Assembly (NCBI GenBank): GCA_029248265.1
Contig: JAQWJQ010000154.1
Span: forward strand, 1-44,477
DNA: 44,477 bases
Source: Planctomycetota bacterium
GTDB taxonomy: Bacteria; Planctomycetota; UBA1135; GCA-002686595
Reading direction: 5' to 3'
Positions 24,515 to 32,562 of this stretch are shown piece after piece. Each line of letters starts with the position of its first letter. Positions within the stretch are counted from its first letter, which is position 1. The notes under the pieces are model-generated. The model worked only from the letters and a program-made list of their open reading frames with translations. It made no database searches and had not been told where the DNA came from. A program made the position numbers and the translations under genes.

Positions 24515-25637
24515 CCGACTCCAGGGCCTCCAGCGCCTGGTTCACCCGCTCTCGGTCCGGGTCGAGCTCGAGCGAGCGCCCGTAGGCCGCGCGGGCCTCC
24601 TCGACACGCCCGAGCTTGGCCAGCACGTTGCCCCGGTGATACGCGACGCGCGCGAGGTTCGGCATCAGGTCACCCAGGGGCCGCGCCGCCTCGTACTCGC
24701 TGAGGTCCGCGAGCGCTCGCTCTAGCTCGAAGCCCCCGTTGGAGCGGGCCTTGGCCGCCTGGTACATCGCCTGGAACGAACGCTGGTTCCTGGGCTGCTC
24801 CACAAGGCGGTCGAACTCAGCCGCGGCGGCCTTGTACTCGTCCCTCTTTGCCAGGAGCTCGCCCACGTTGTAGATCACGTCCGGATCATCCGGCTGATCC
24901 ACCTGCAGGGCGCGGAAGCCCGCCAGCGCCTCGTCGATCCGCTTGTCGTCTCCCACCAGCAGCTGGACCTCCCAGAAGTCGCGCCGGAAGGGGTCGAACT
25001 CGCCGAGCTCCTCGATGAGCCCACGGGCCTTCTTCTTGTTCCCGATGGGCCAGGGTCCGAAGGCGTAGACGATGATCTGCCGCACGCGCGCGTCCACGTT
25101 GGCCGGGTCCAGCGCGACTGCCGCTGCCAGCTCCGACTGGTATCGCTTCACGTCATCGAGCGCGCTCACCATGGCGGACAGGCCCCCCGTCTCGGCCTCG
25201 CGAACGACCCGCGCCATGATCGTCTCGGCGAGGATGAAGTGGGCCTGACTGTTCCCCGGGAGGAGCTCCACGCCCGCCTCCGCGAGCTCGAAGGCGCGGT
25301 CGAGGTCGCCCTTCAGCCGGTTGCCCTCGGCGAGCAAGACCGTGAGCAGCCCCTGCTCCTCCCCCGTCGCGCTGGCCAGGCTCGCCTCGATCCGGGTGAG
25401 CACTCTGTCCACCGCCGCACGGTCCACCATCTCACGGAGCGCGGCGAGGGTGGGGAGAGGTGCAGACTCATCGCCTGCCTCCAGCTCGATGGCCCGGGCG
25501 CCGCTACCGCTGGCGCGCGCCGCCTCGATCTGCGCCTCGGAGAGGTCCGACACGTCGTCCCCGGCCCTCATCCAGACAGCAAAGCTGGCGATGGAGACGG
25601 CGATCAGCGCGAGGACGAGGGTGATGAAGCGAGCCAT
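24507..25637 (-). CDS. TPR-repeat protein with N-terminal membrane anchor
   Basis: A protein of 376 residues. The N-terminus has one hydrophobic helix (FITLVLALIAVSIASFAVWM), an uncleaved anchor or signal peptide. The rest is alpha-helical with TPR-like units, for example GDLDRAFELAEAGVELLPG, LDDVKRYQSELAAAVALDPA, RDEYKAAAAEFDRLVEQP and GRVEEARAAYGRSLELDPD. It probably faces the periplasm as a scaffold. It starts 39 bp after the candidate selenoprotein and overlaps the kinase start by 8 bp, so it is part of the same minus-strand unit. The function is unknown. Confidence 0.8.
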   Translation of the reverse strand: MARFITLVLALIAVSIASFAVWMRAGDDVSDLSEAQIEAARASGSGARAIELEAGDESAPLPTLAALREMVDRAAVDRVLTRIEASLASATGEEQGLLTVLLAEGNRLKGDLDRAFELAEAGVELLPGNSQAHFILAETIMARVVREAETGGLSAMVSALDDVKRYQSELAAAVALDPANVDARVRQIIVYAFGPWPIGNKKKARGLIEELGEFDPFRRDFWEVQLLVGDDKRIDEALAGFRALQVDQPDDPDVIYNVGELLAKRDEYKAAAAEFDRLVEQPRNQRSFQAMYQAAKARSNGGFELERALADLSEYEAARPLGDLMPNLARVAYHRGNVLAKLGRVEEARAAYGRSLELDPDRERVNQALEALESGE

Positions 25638-25676
25638 GGGTCGGAGGATAGGCGACAGAAGCCGAGTTCAAACCGG

Positions 25677-26996
25677 CTAGCGCCGCTCCAATCCTGACTC
25701 CGCGGGTGAGTCCCGCCAGGTGGGGACCTCCGGCCGAGGGATCCAGTCCACCCCGTACAGGGAGGCAAAGGTGGGCGCGAGGCGATCATCCGTGAGGGTC
25801 AGGTGGAAGCCCACCAAGCTCGGCCCCAGGTCCTTGCCGCGCCCGTTGAAGGTGGTGCGCCCCCAGCGCGTCCCCACGGCGACGAGGTCCAGGGAGTTGA
25901 AGGAGCGGGCCGTGAGGTCCAAGGTTGCCGTCCCGAGGAGTTCACACTCGATCCCGTGGGGGGTTCGCCGCCTGGGGGTCCAGTTGTCTTCCCCGAGGAG
26001 CCATGTCTCCGCCGCCTGGGTGCGCGTGCCCCCGGAGAGCTCGACCGTGGCCTTCGAGCCGTCCACCATCACCACTCGCCCCACCAGCCGCGCGAGCTCG
26101 ACTTCGGCCGGCGCGAAGGGGAGGGTCTGCCCCCGCGCGTCGTCCACGAGAGCCAGCTGCGCGAGGCGGTCGGCCAGCAACTGGAGCTGGAGCTCCGCGC
26201 CCACCTCCACCGCGTCCGGAAGCATCTCCGCGACCTCACCCTTGGAGCACCACAGGGTGTCCCTGTTCCACCGGTTGGAGGGGGTCGCATCCAACCCGCC
26301 CGGCGAAAGGTCACGCGAGATGCGCGAGATCACCAGCCCCCCCTCGGGGAAGCCATCCTCCCATCGGTGAGCCGGGGGCTGGGCCGCCTCGGGATCCAGC
26401 CGCCGCTCGTCCATCGACAGCTCGCCCCAGCGCTTCAGAGCCGTATCGAGCATCGCCCCAACCCGCTCCGGTGAGCGGGAGTTGATGCGCCCCAGGACCC
26501 TACCCCCGGGCGCGAAGACCCAGAAGCCCTGCCGGGTCCCGCCATCGGTGATGCGCTTGCCGCCGTTGCTCCAGCGCTGGAACAGGACGCAGTCCTCCTC
26601 AGATCCGCGCTGCAGGCGCCAGACCTCGTCCGCGGCGCAGGTGAAGCTGCTCGCCCGTTCGACGACCTCCTCGGTGAAGACAGACCTCCGGTCCGCCAGT
26701 CCATTGCCTCACGTACACCCGAGCGGATGCCCGTTCATCAGCCAGAGCAGGAGCGGCCGCCCCTGTTCGCTCGCGCGGCCGACCCCGTCGAGGAAGGTAG
26801 GCTCCCAGGGGATCCGCGCGAAGCGCATGTCCACTTCACCGGGAAGCAGGTGAGCCCGCCATGCCGCGAGGTCCGAGCTGCGCAGCGCGGGCGACTCCAG
26901 CGCCGCGTCCGCGACCCCTTCGATCGTCCGGGCGCGCGGCGCCTGAGCGGGCGCATCCTGCTGAAGCGCCGCGGCAAGAAGAGTGATGATGAGCAT
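25677..26996 (-). CDS. Candidate selenoprotein: exported thioredoxin-like protein with in-frame TGA (C-x-U)
   Basis: Read from the ATG at 26996, one frame runs 440 codons to 25677 with a single internal TGA at codon 96 (26709-26711). The N-terminus is a signal peptide (MLIITLLAAALQQDAPAQA). Then come a helical segment, the thioredoxin-fold-like strand GRPLLLWLMNGHPLGC94-T-[TGA]-G-N-G-L-A-D-R, helix SVFTEEVVERASSFTCAADEVW and strand TRQGFWVFAPGGRVLGR. A ~220-residue C-terminal domain of unknown type follows. Both sides of the TGA read as one domain, so premature termination would remove two-thirds of the protein. A hairpin 19 nt downstream fits a bacterial SECIS. I infer selenocysteine at 96, giving a C-x-U redox motif; a C-to-stop mutation or sequence error (TGC/TGT to TGA) is the main alternative. 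The upstream radical SAM gene ends 58 bp before it and the TPR gene follows 39 bp after it. Confidence 0.65.
26679..26697 (-). promoter_or_regulatory. Candidate bacterial SECIS hairpin
   Basis: On the minus strand GGCGGACC pairs with GGTCTGTC over 8 bp (two G-U pairs) around the triloop GGA. The loop begins 19 nt after the TGA codon and its first base is G. Known bacterial SECIS elements need a small apical stem-loop with a G among the first loop positions at roughly 16-37 nt from the UGA, so the geometry fits. A GC-rich sequence can form such hairpins by chance. Confidence 0.45.
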
Positions 26997-27054
26997 GCAG
27001 CGAGCGTACTCGCTGGCGGCGCAGCCGTCGAAGGCGAGCCGCTCCTGCCCAGCT

Positions 27055-28671
27055 TCAGTCCATGTGGGCGACGACTCGCTCGTCACCCATCTGGAGCTTC
27101 AGCGCCACCCGCTGAGCGACCTTGCCGAACATGTTCTCCCACGTCCGGATGAAGCCCTTGACCGAGACACGGCGTATGAAGTCCACCGTCGTCCAGTAGC
27201 GCGGGCCGCGCAGGCCCTGGGCATTGGCATAAAGCTTGGCCTGCTCGGACACCATCCACTCGCTGTGGAGCATGTAGAGCACGAGGTAGAGGCGGCTCAG
27301 CCAGATCTGCCGGATCATCGGCTTGATGAAGCGCATCATCCACGGGTTGCGGATGACGATCGGGAACAGCTTGTGGAGGTTCTCGATCTGCCGCTTATTC
27401 TCGAACTCGATGGACGAGGTCCGGTTGAACTTCACCGGGAAGTCGTCGTACGCAGCCACCGCGTAGCCCATGTCTTCCGTCATCTCCTCGATGTCGAACA
27501 TGGGGTACGGCTGCATGATCGAGACCAGGGGGTGGTCAACCTTGCAGCGGATGTTGAGCTCCACCGTCTCGAGCTCGTCGTCGAGCGAGGCCCCGGGGCC
27601 GCCCAGCATGTTGAGGGAGCCGAGGCGGATGTCGTACTTCTTGATCCAGCGGGCAGAGTCCTCAAGCTGCTGCAGAGTGGTGTTCTTGCGGAAGACGGCG
27701 TTGCGGATGTAGTCGTTCGCCGACTCGAAGGCGATCCGCGCGTAGACGCAGCCGGCCTTCTTGAGCTTCTCGATGTGGTGCTCCCGCGTCATGTTCGCCA
27801 TCAGGATGACGTCAAACGGCAGGCCCACCTCCTTCGGGTACTTCTCGCAGAACTCGTCGAGCCACTTGCCGGAGAGGTTGAAGATGTCGTCGAGGAAGTG
27901 GACGAACTTCAGGTTGTACTTGTCGCGGACGTCCTTGATCTCGGCGATCACGTGATCCACAGTCCGCTTGCGCACGTACTTCGAGTTGGTGGTTCCGACG
28001 ACCTTCTTCTTCAGCGCGTGGTGAAAGCAGAAGGAGCAGTTCATCGGGCATCCACGCTGGGTCACGAAGACCTTGCGATCACTATCCCGGTAGAGCGACC
28101 CCGCGTCGTAGACGATGGACCGATCGGGGAAGCCCAAGGAGTCGAGGTCGGGGACCGGCGGACGCTGGGAGTTCTTCTGGATCTCGCCGGTCTCGCGGTC
28201 GCGGAACCACATGTTCTGCACGAACTGGTAGTCCTCGCCGGCCGAGAGCTTGTCGAGCAGCTCAACCATGGCCATCTCACCCTCACCGCGGCAGATCGCG
28301 TCCACGTGCTCGTTGAGCTCGATGATCTCGGGGCTGAACGTGGGGTGCGGGCCTCCGAAGAGGATGAAGATCTCGGGGAACTCGGTGCGGATGCGCTTCG
28401 CAAGATCCAGGAAGTACAGGTGCATCCCGGTGGTCACCGAGAAGCACACCACGTCCGGCCCGTAGTCCTTCGCCTTCTGGATCCAGTCCGTGTCGGGCAG
28501 GAAGAGCGCTTGGGCATGGTGCCCCGCGTCCTTGATCGAGCGGCTCAGCCACATGAGCCCGAGCATTTCCTGCGGCAGGTAGTCGTTGATGAAGAGAACC
28601 TTCATCGACTTGACCGGGCTCCGGGAGGTGATCGCCGTGGCCGTCTCGGGGCCGATGTCGGTGAGCGTCAT
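27055..28671 (-). CDS. B12-binding-domain radical SAM protein
   Basis: A protein of 538 residues. The N-terminal cobalamin-binding Rossmann-like domain (KVLFINDYLPQEMLGLMWLS, LFGGPHPTFSPEII) is followed by a radical SAM core with the 4Fe-4S cluster motif RGCPMNCSFCFHH (C-x3-C-x2-C), then VHFLDDIFNLS and LGSLNMLGGPGASLDDE. The C-terminal ~110 residues are helical and aromatic (MRFIKPMIRQIWLSRLYLVLYML). This architecture belongs to the class B radical SAM methyltransferase-like group (BchE, HpnP/HpnJ and similar). The substrate, perhaps a lipid or unreactive carbon, is not determinable here. The start at 28671 may be replaced by the ATG at 28605, which sits right before the B12 domain. It lies upstream of the candidate selenoprotein on the same strand. 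Confidence 0.88.
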   Translation of the reverse strand: MTLTDIGPETATAITSRSPVKSMKVLFINDYLPQEMLGLMWLSRSIKDAGHHAQALFLPDTDWIQKAKDYGPDVVCFSVTTGMHLYFLDLAKRIRTEFPEIFILFGGPHPTFSPEIIELNEHVDAICRGEGEMAMVELLDKLSAGEDYQFVQNMWFRDRETGEIQKNSQRPPVPDLDSLGFPDRSIVYDAGSLYRDSDRKVFVTQRGCPMNCSFCFHHALKKKVVGTTNSKYVRKRTVDHVIAEIKDVRDKYNLKFVHFLDDIFNLSGKWLDEFCEKYPKEVGLPFDVILMANMTREHHIEKLKKAGCVYARIAFESANDYIRNAVFRKNTTLQQLEDSARWIKKYDIRLGSLNMLGGPGASLDDELETVELNIRCKVDHPLVSIMQPYPMFDIEEMTEDMGYAVAAYDDFPVKFNRTSSIEFENKRQIENLHKLFPIVIRNPWMMRFIKPMIRQIWLSRLYLVLYMLHSEWMVSEQAKLYANAQGLRGPRYWTTVDFIRRVSVKGFIRTWENMFGKVAQRVALKLQMGDERVVAHMD

Positions 28672-28883
28672 GGGTGCGGGGCGTTGTGCGGCCGAGGACC
28701 GCTTGGGGCACAGCCTTCTCCAGGAAAGCGTCTAGCTGTTGCGCTGGACGTCGAAGATGGCTCGCTAATGTTATCGGCATGTGCCCCCCCTGGGCCTGTG
28801 CCTGAGGGATCTGGGAACCTATGGATCTCCTCCTGACCACCAAAGTGCTCCAGAAATGAGACGGTCTCAGGCCGCGCCGGTCC

Positions 28884-30047
28884 TCAAGCCCGCCTCGCCG
28901 CCTGGTCGAGGAGCCCCTCGACGCGCGCGAAGGTTCGCTCACGGTCGAAGCGTTCCTCCCGACCATGGGCAGCCTCAACGAAGCGCGCTGCCAGGTCTGG
29001 ATCGCCGAGAATTCGGCTGATCGCCACCGCCAGGGCCCCCGGCGCCGACGGGTCGACCAACAGCCCATTGACGCCGTCCTCAACCACCTCCGGGTTACCG
29101 CAGACGCCGCTGGCGATCATCGGCGTGCCGATGGCCTGGACCTCCAGCAGGGTGTGGGACAGGCCCTCGTACTCGCTGTTGAGCACGAACACGTCCGCCG
29201 CGCGGATGAGAAGCGGGATCCGCTGGTGGGGCACGTTCCCCAGGAAGACAACTCGATTCTCGATGCCCAGCTCCCGGGCGAGCTCCCGCCATGGCTGCTC
29301 CATGTCACCGTCCCCAGCGACGAGGAGGCTCACATCATCCTCCAGCTGGGCGAGCGCGCGGATGATGCCGTCCACTCGCTTCCAACCCATGAGGCGGCAA
29401 ATCGTGAGCACGTAGCGCCCACCCGGGTCCAGCCCCAGGGCGTCCCGCGCCGCATCACAGGTCTCAGGCACGTCGCCGGACCTCGGCCCGTGATAGGCGT
29501 TGAGGACGGTGACGGCCTTGTCCGCGTGCACGCCATGCTCCTTGACCAGGATGCCCCGCAAGAACTCGGAGCAACAGATGATCCGAGACGTCCACCTCCA
29601 CCAGCGGCGTTGGAGCACGCGGGTGAGACCGACCTTCCACCCATAAGAACGCCCCTGGAACGTCACGATGTCGTCCCCATCCGCCCACCCCTTGCGGTGA
29701 GCGATCTCCCAGGCCCCATCGACCATGATCCGGATGACCACCGGCCGCCGGCGCAATCGAGCGGCCAGGACATGGAGCAAGGCCAAGTGCTCCTGCACGT
29801 AGACGACGTCCGCCCAGGCGGCCGCGCGGAGGACCGCGAAGAAGGCTCGTAGATACCGCACAGGGAGCGGGCCACGCGGAATCGCCGTGACCTGAAAAGG
29901 GTGCCCGCTCGGTGCGGCTTCGCTGCAGAACGCGATGACTCGGACCTCGTGACCGTGCTCCACGAGGAACCGGCCAATGCTGGGTACGTACACCGCTGGC
30001 CCGCCCAGGTCAGGCGGGAAGACGGGGGACGTGATCAGGACGCGCAT
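28884..30047 (-). CDS. Glycosyltransferase family 4 protein
   Basis: A protein of 387 residues with the GT-B fold of family GT4. The N-terminal acceptor domain contains TSPVFPPDLGGPAVYVPSIG, and the C-terminal nucleotide-sugar domain contains RYVLTICRLMGWKRVDGII, VVFLGNVPHQRIPLLI and the donor-binding E-x7-E motif SEYEGLSHTLLEVQAIGTP. It transfers a sugar from an activated donor to a polysaccharide, lipid or protein at the cytoplasmic face of the inner membrane. It is separated from the downstream radical SAM gene by 212 bp in which I see no gene, and from the receiver gene by about 108 bp. A role in surface polysaccharide synthesis is likely but not shown. Confidence 0.88.
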   Translation of the reverse strand: MRVLITSPVFPPDLGGPAVYVPSIGRFLVEHGHEVRVIAFCSEAAPSGHPFQVTAIPRGPLPVRYLRAFFAVLRAAAWADVVYVQEHLALLHVLAARLRRRPVVIRIMVDGAWEIAHRKGWADGDDIVTFQGRSYGWKVGLTRVLQRRWWRWTSRIICCSEFLRGILVKEHGVHADKAVTVLNAYHGPRSGDVPETCDAARDALGLDPGGRYVLTICRLMGWKRVDGIIRALAQLEDDVSLLVAGDGDMEQPWRELARELGIENRVVFLGNVPHQRIPLLIRAADVFVLNSEYEGLSHTLLEVQAIGTPMIASGVCGNPEVVEDGVNGLLVDPSAPGALAVAISRILGDPDLAARFVEAAHGREERFDRERTFARVEGLLDQAARRA

Positions 30048-30155
30048 GAGAGGAGGAGGAGAGCCGCGGCGTGCGGCTGGTTGAGTCTACGCCGCTCGCA
30101 CCACGACTCGCAGGGACCAGCCCGGTCTCCGAGGACCGCAGGCGCTAGAAGAGGG

Positions 30156-30611
30156 TCAGGCGTGCATCAACCAGGAACTGTTCTCGGCGCCGTCCGCCGT
30201 GCCCGGCAACGGTCCTTCCACATCAAAGATATCGAGCGCGGCGCTGCGCTCCAGGCAGGTCCGGATCGCCTCCATAAGCTCCGCCGCCTCCGGGGGCTTC
30301 TCGAACCACTGGTGCATCCCCATCACGAGCAGACGCATCAGCTCGGTCCTCGAGCGCGGAGCAGAGACGACGATGATCGGAGCTTGGGCGAGGTGCTCCA
30401 AGCCGCTCAGGACCTCAAGGAGCTGTTCGCCCCAGGCGCCCGGCAGGTCGAGGTCCATCACGATCGCGTCGATCTCCGGGTGGGCGCTCGCGCAGTCGAG
30501 GACACCGATGGCGTCCTCGCACGTCAGCGGCCGATGCCCCAGGGCCCGCACCAAGGCGGCGTAGTGCTCCCGTGTCTTGGGATCTTTCTCGGCGATGAGG
30601 ACCTTCTGCAT
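30156..30611 (-). CDS. Stand-alone response-regulator receiver protein
   Basis: A protein of 151 residues consisting of one receiver domain plus a ~30-residue acidic tail. The phosphoacceptor is Asp53 in IVMDLDLPG, with the acidic pair E8/D10 (AEKDP), Ser in VVSAPRSR and the conserved Lys in FEKPPEA. There is no output domain, so it may act by protein interaction or in a phosphorelay. Genes on either side are a glycosyltransferase and purF; a receiver-kinase hybrid lies nearby at 32563, but a partnership is only a guess. Confidence 0.82.
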   Translation of the reverse strand: MQKVLIAEKDPKTREHYAALVRALGHRPLTCEDAIGVLDCASAHPEIDAIVMDLDLPGAWGEQLLEVLSGLEHLAQAPIIVVSAPRSRTELMRLLVMGMHQWFEKPPEAAELMEAIRTCLERSAALDIFDVEGPLPGTADGAENSSWLMHA

Positions 30612-30776
30612 GGCTCAAACAAATGGGCTGGTGACGAGTGCGCTCTCGGGCGCGTTCATCGACCGCCTCACCGGGCCGCCACGAAGCGTTTCCCCGTTCC
30701 CTTCGGCGTGCCTCGTTTTGCCCCAACCCCGCGAGCCCGCCGTCTCGAATCCCAGGCGAGGCTGTCTCAAATAGAC

Positions 30777-30809
30777 GACCGGCGGGCCCCATGGTGGAGC
30801 CCGCCGGTC
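30777..30809 (-). terminator. Hairpin downstream of purF
   Basis: Arms GACCGGCGGGC and GCCCGCCGGTC (11-bp perfect stem) sit about 70 bp after the purF stop. In the purF direction the sequence after it reads GTCTATTTGAG, only a weak T-run. It probably ends the purF transcript. Confidence 0.5.
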
Positions 30810-30877
30810 ACGTTGGTCCCTGGGCAGCCGTCGCCGCGCTCTCCGAAGGCGGGGTACCGGTGCCGATCCCGGCGCCC

Positions 30878-32356
30878 CTAGACGGGGACGTTGTCCCGCT
30901 GCTCCTCGCGCTCGGCCTCGATCTTGCGAAGGCGATCAAGGGTCACATCAGGGGTCGGATACTCACCATTGAAGCACGCGTTGCAGAACTTCTTGATCTT
31001 GGGATTACCCACCCTGGCGGCCGCATTCATGGCGTCACGGTCGAGGTAGACCAGCCTGTCGACGCCGAGTGACTCAGCGATCTGATCGACCGTCCGATCC
31101 GTCGCGATGAACTCGCGCTTACTCGCCATGTCGACGCCGTAGGGGCAGGGGGCCACGAGCGGAGGACTCGTGACGCCGAAGTAGACCTTGCGGGCACCAG
31201 CACTCCGCGCCGTGTCCACGATGCGGCGGGACGTGTTGCCGCGCACCACCGAGTCATCCACGAGCAGCACATCCTTCCCGTTGAACTCGAGCGGGATCGG
31301 GTTCAGCTTGCGGCGGATCGAGGAGGTCCGCGCCGCCTGGTTGGGCATGATGAAGGTCCGCCCGATGTAGCGGTTCTTGACGAGCCCTTCGCGGTACGGC
31401 ACCCCGAGCTCCGCCGCGCACGCCTGGGCGGCGTCACGTGAGCTGTCGGGCACCGGGATCACAGCGTCAGGCATGGGGGCGCCCGAGGCCTTCCACTGCT
31501 GCGCCAGCGCGATCCCGAAGCGGTGCCGCGTCTTGTAGACGCTGATGTCGTCGATGAACGAGTCGGGACGCGCGAAGTAGACGTACTCGAAGATGCAGGG
31601 GCGGTGCGGTTGGTCGCTCACCTCGCGCCGGTGCACCTTGCGGCTGGAGTCCACGAAGACCGCCTCTCCCGGGCCGATATCGATGGTCCGCTCGTATCCG
31701 TTCACGTCGAGGACCACGCTCTCCGAGGCGCACGCGAACCACTCACCGTGCTCATCGGTGCGCTGGCCGAAGACCGCCGGCTTGATGCCGAACGGATCAC
31801 GGAACGCGACCATCCCGACGTCCGCGATCGTCGCGCAGACCGAGTAGGCCCCCTTGACCTCCCGGTAGACCCGAGCCACGGCGTCAAAGACGTCGTCCAC
31901 CGTGATCTTGCCGTCACTGGCGTTGTATCGGTCCGCCAGGGCCTGCTGGAACACGTAGAGCAGGACCTCGAGGTCGCAGGTCGAGTTCAGGCGGGTCATC
32001 TTCGAGGTGAAGCGCGAGTCCGACAGCTCGACGTAGTTGGTCACATTGCCGTTGTGAACCATCGCGGTCCCGATCGGGAACGTGTGGTGAAACGGCTGAG
32101 CGTCCTCGTTTCGGTTCGCGCCAACCGTTGGGTAGCGGACGTGCCCGACCCCGAGGTTGCCCTGGAGGCGCCCCATGTTCGACTCGTCGAAGACCTCGAC
32201 GACGAGGCCGAAGCCCTTCTTCACGTTGAACCGATCCGTGAAGGTGGTGATCCCTGCCGCGTCCTGGCCGCGGTGCTGAACCGCGAGGAGCCCCTCGTAC
32301 AGCTCAGGTGCAACGTCGACGCCGTCCGGGCCAAAGATTCCGATGAAGCCGCACAT
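30878..32356 (-). CDS. purF: Amidophosphoribosyltransferase (PurF)
   Basis: A protein of 492 residues. The N-terminal Cys2 (MCGFIGIFG) is the glutaminase nucleophile exposed after Met removal, with GVGHVRYPTVG and VHNGNVTNY in the Ntn glutaminase domain. The phosphoribosyltransferase domain carries the PRPP motif KDVLLVDDSVVRGNTSRRIV and preceding VIPVPDSSRDAAQACA. The C-terminal Cys-containing KFCNACFNGEYP is typical. It catalyses the first step of de novo purine synthesis, PRPP plus glutamine to phosphoribosylamine. N-terminal Cys and length agree with the family. It is transcribed divergently from the receiver-kinase gene. Confidence 0.96.
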   Translation of the reverse strand: MCGFIGIFGPDGVDVAPELYEGLLAVQHRGQDAAGITTFTDRFNVKKGFGLVVEVFDESNMGRLQGNLGVGHVRYPTVGANRNEDAQPFHHTFPIGTAMVHNGNVTNYVELSDSRFTSKMTRLNSTCDLEVLLYVFQQALADRYNASDGKITVDDVFDAVARVYREVKGAYSVCATIADVGMVAFRDPFGIKPAVFGQRTDEHGEWFACASESVVLDVNGYERTIDIGPGEAVFVDSSRKVHRREVSDQPHRPCIFEYVYFARPDSFIDDISVYKTRHRFGIALAQQWKASGAPMPDAVIPVPDSSRDAAQACAAELGVPYREGLVKNRYIGRTFIMPNQAARTSSIRRKLNPIPLEFNGKDVLLVDDSVVRGNTSRRIVDTARSAGARKVYFGVTSPPLVAPCPYGVDMASKREFIATDRTVDQIAESLGVDRLVYLDRDAMNAAARVGNPKIKKFCNACFNGEYPTPDVTLDRLRKIEAEREEQRDNVPV

Positions 32357-32452
32357 AGATATCTGTCCCTTGAAGTCGCGCTGGTTCTGGGCGTTCGCCG
32401 CGGCGGAGGTCGCCTCCGGCTCGGGGAGAGGGTACCCGGAACAGGGCCCGTT

Positions 32453-32470
32453 ACCCCCGCCGGCGGGGGT
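32453..32470. repeat. 18-bp perfect palindrome between purF and the receiver-kinase gene
   Basis: ACCCCCGCCGGCGGGGGT is perfectly self-complementary and lies in the 206-bp divergent intergenic region. It is flanked by a second small hairpin (GCCGGT-CC-ACCGGC). It could be an operator for one or both divergent promoters, or a cruciform-forming sequence. No regulator is known. Confidence 0.35.
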
Positions 32471-32562
32471 TTCCTCTGCCGGTCCACCGGCGGGGCTCGG
32501 GACGTCCCTCCGGGTACGAGCCTGAGCTTGCGGGCCCGGAAGGGCGTAAGCTCTTGGAAGCC

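Noticed and set aside
26983-28836. 617-codon open frame on the plus strand opposite the radical SAM gene
   Set aside because: The minus strand carries the RGCPMNCSFC cluster motif; the plus-strand frame is repetitive Glu/Val/Leu/His without a fold.
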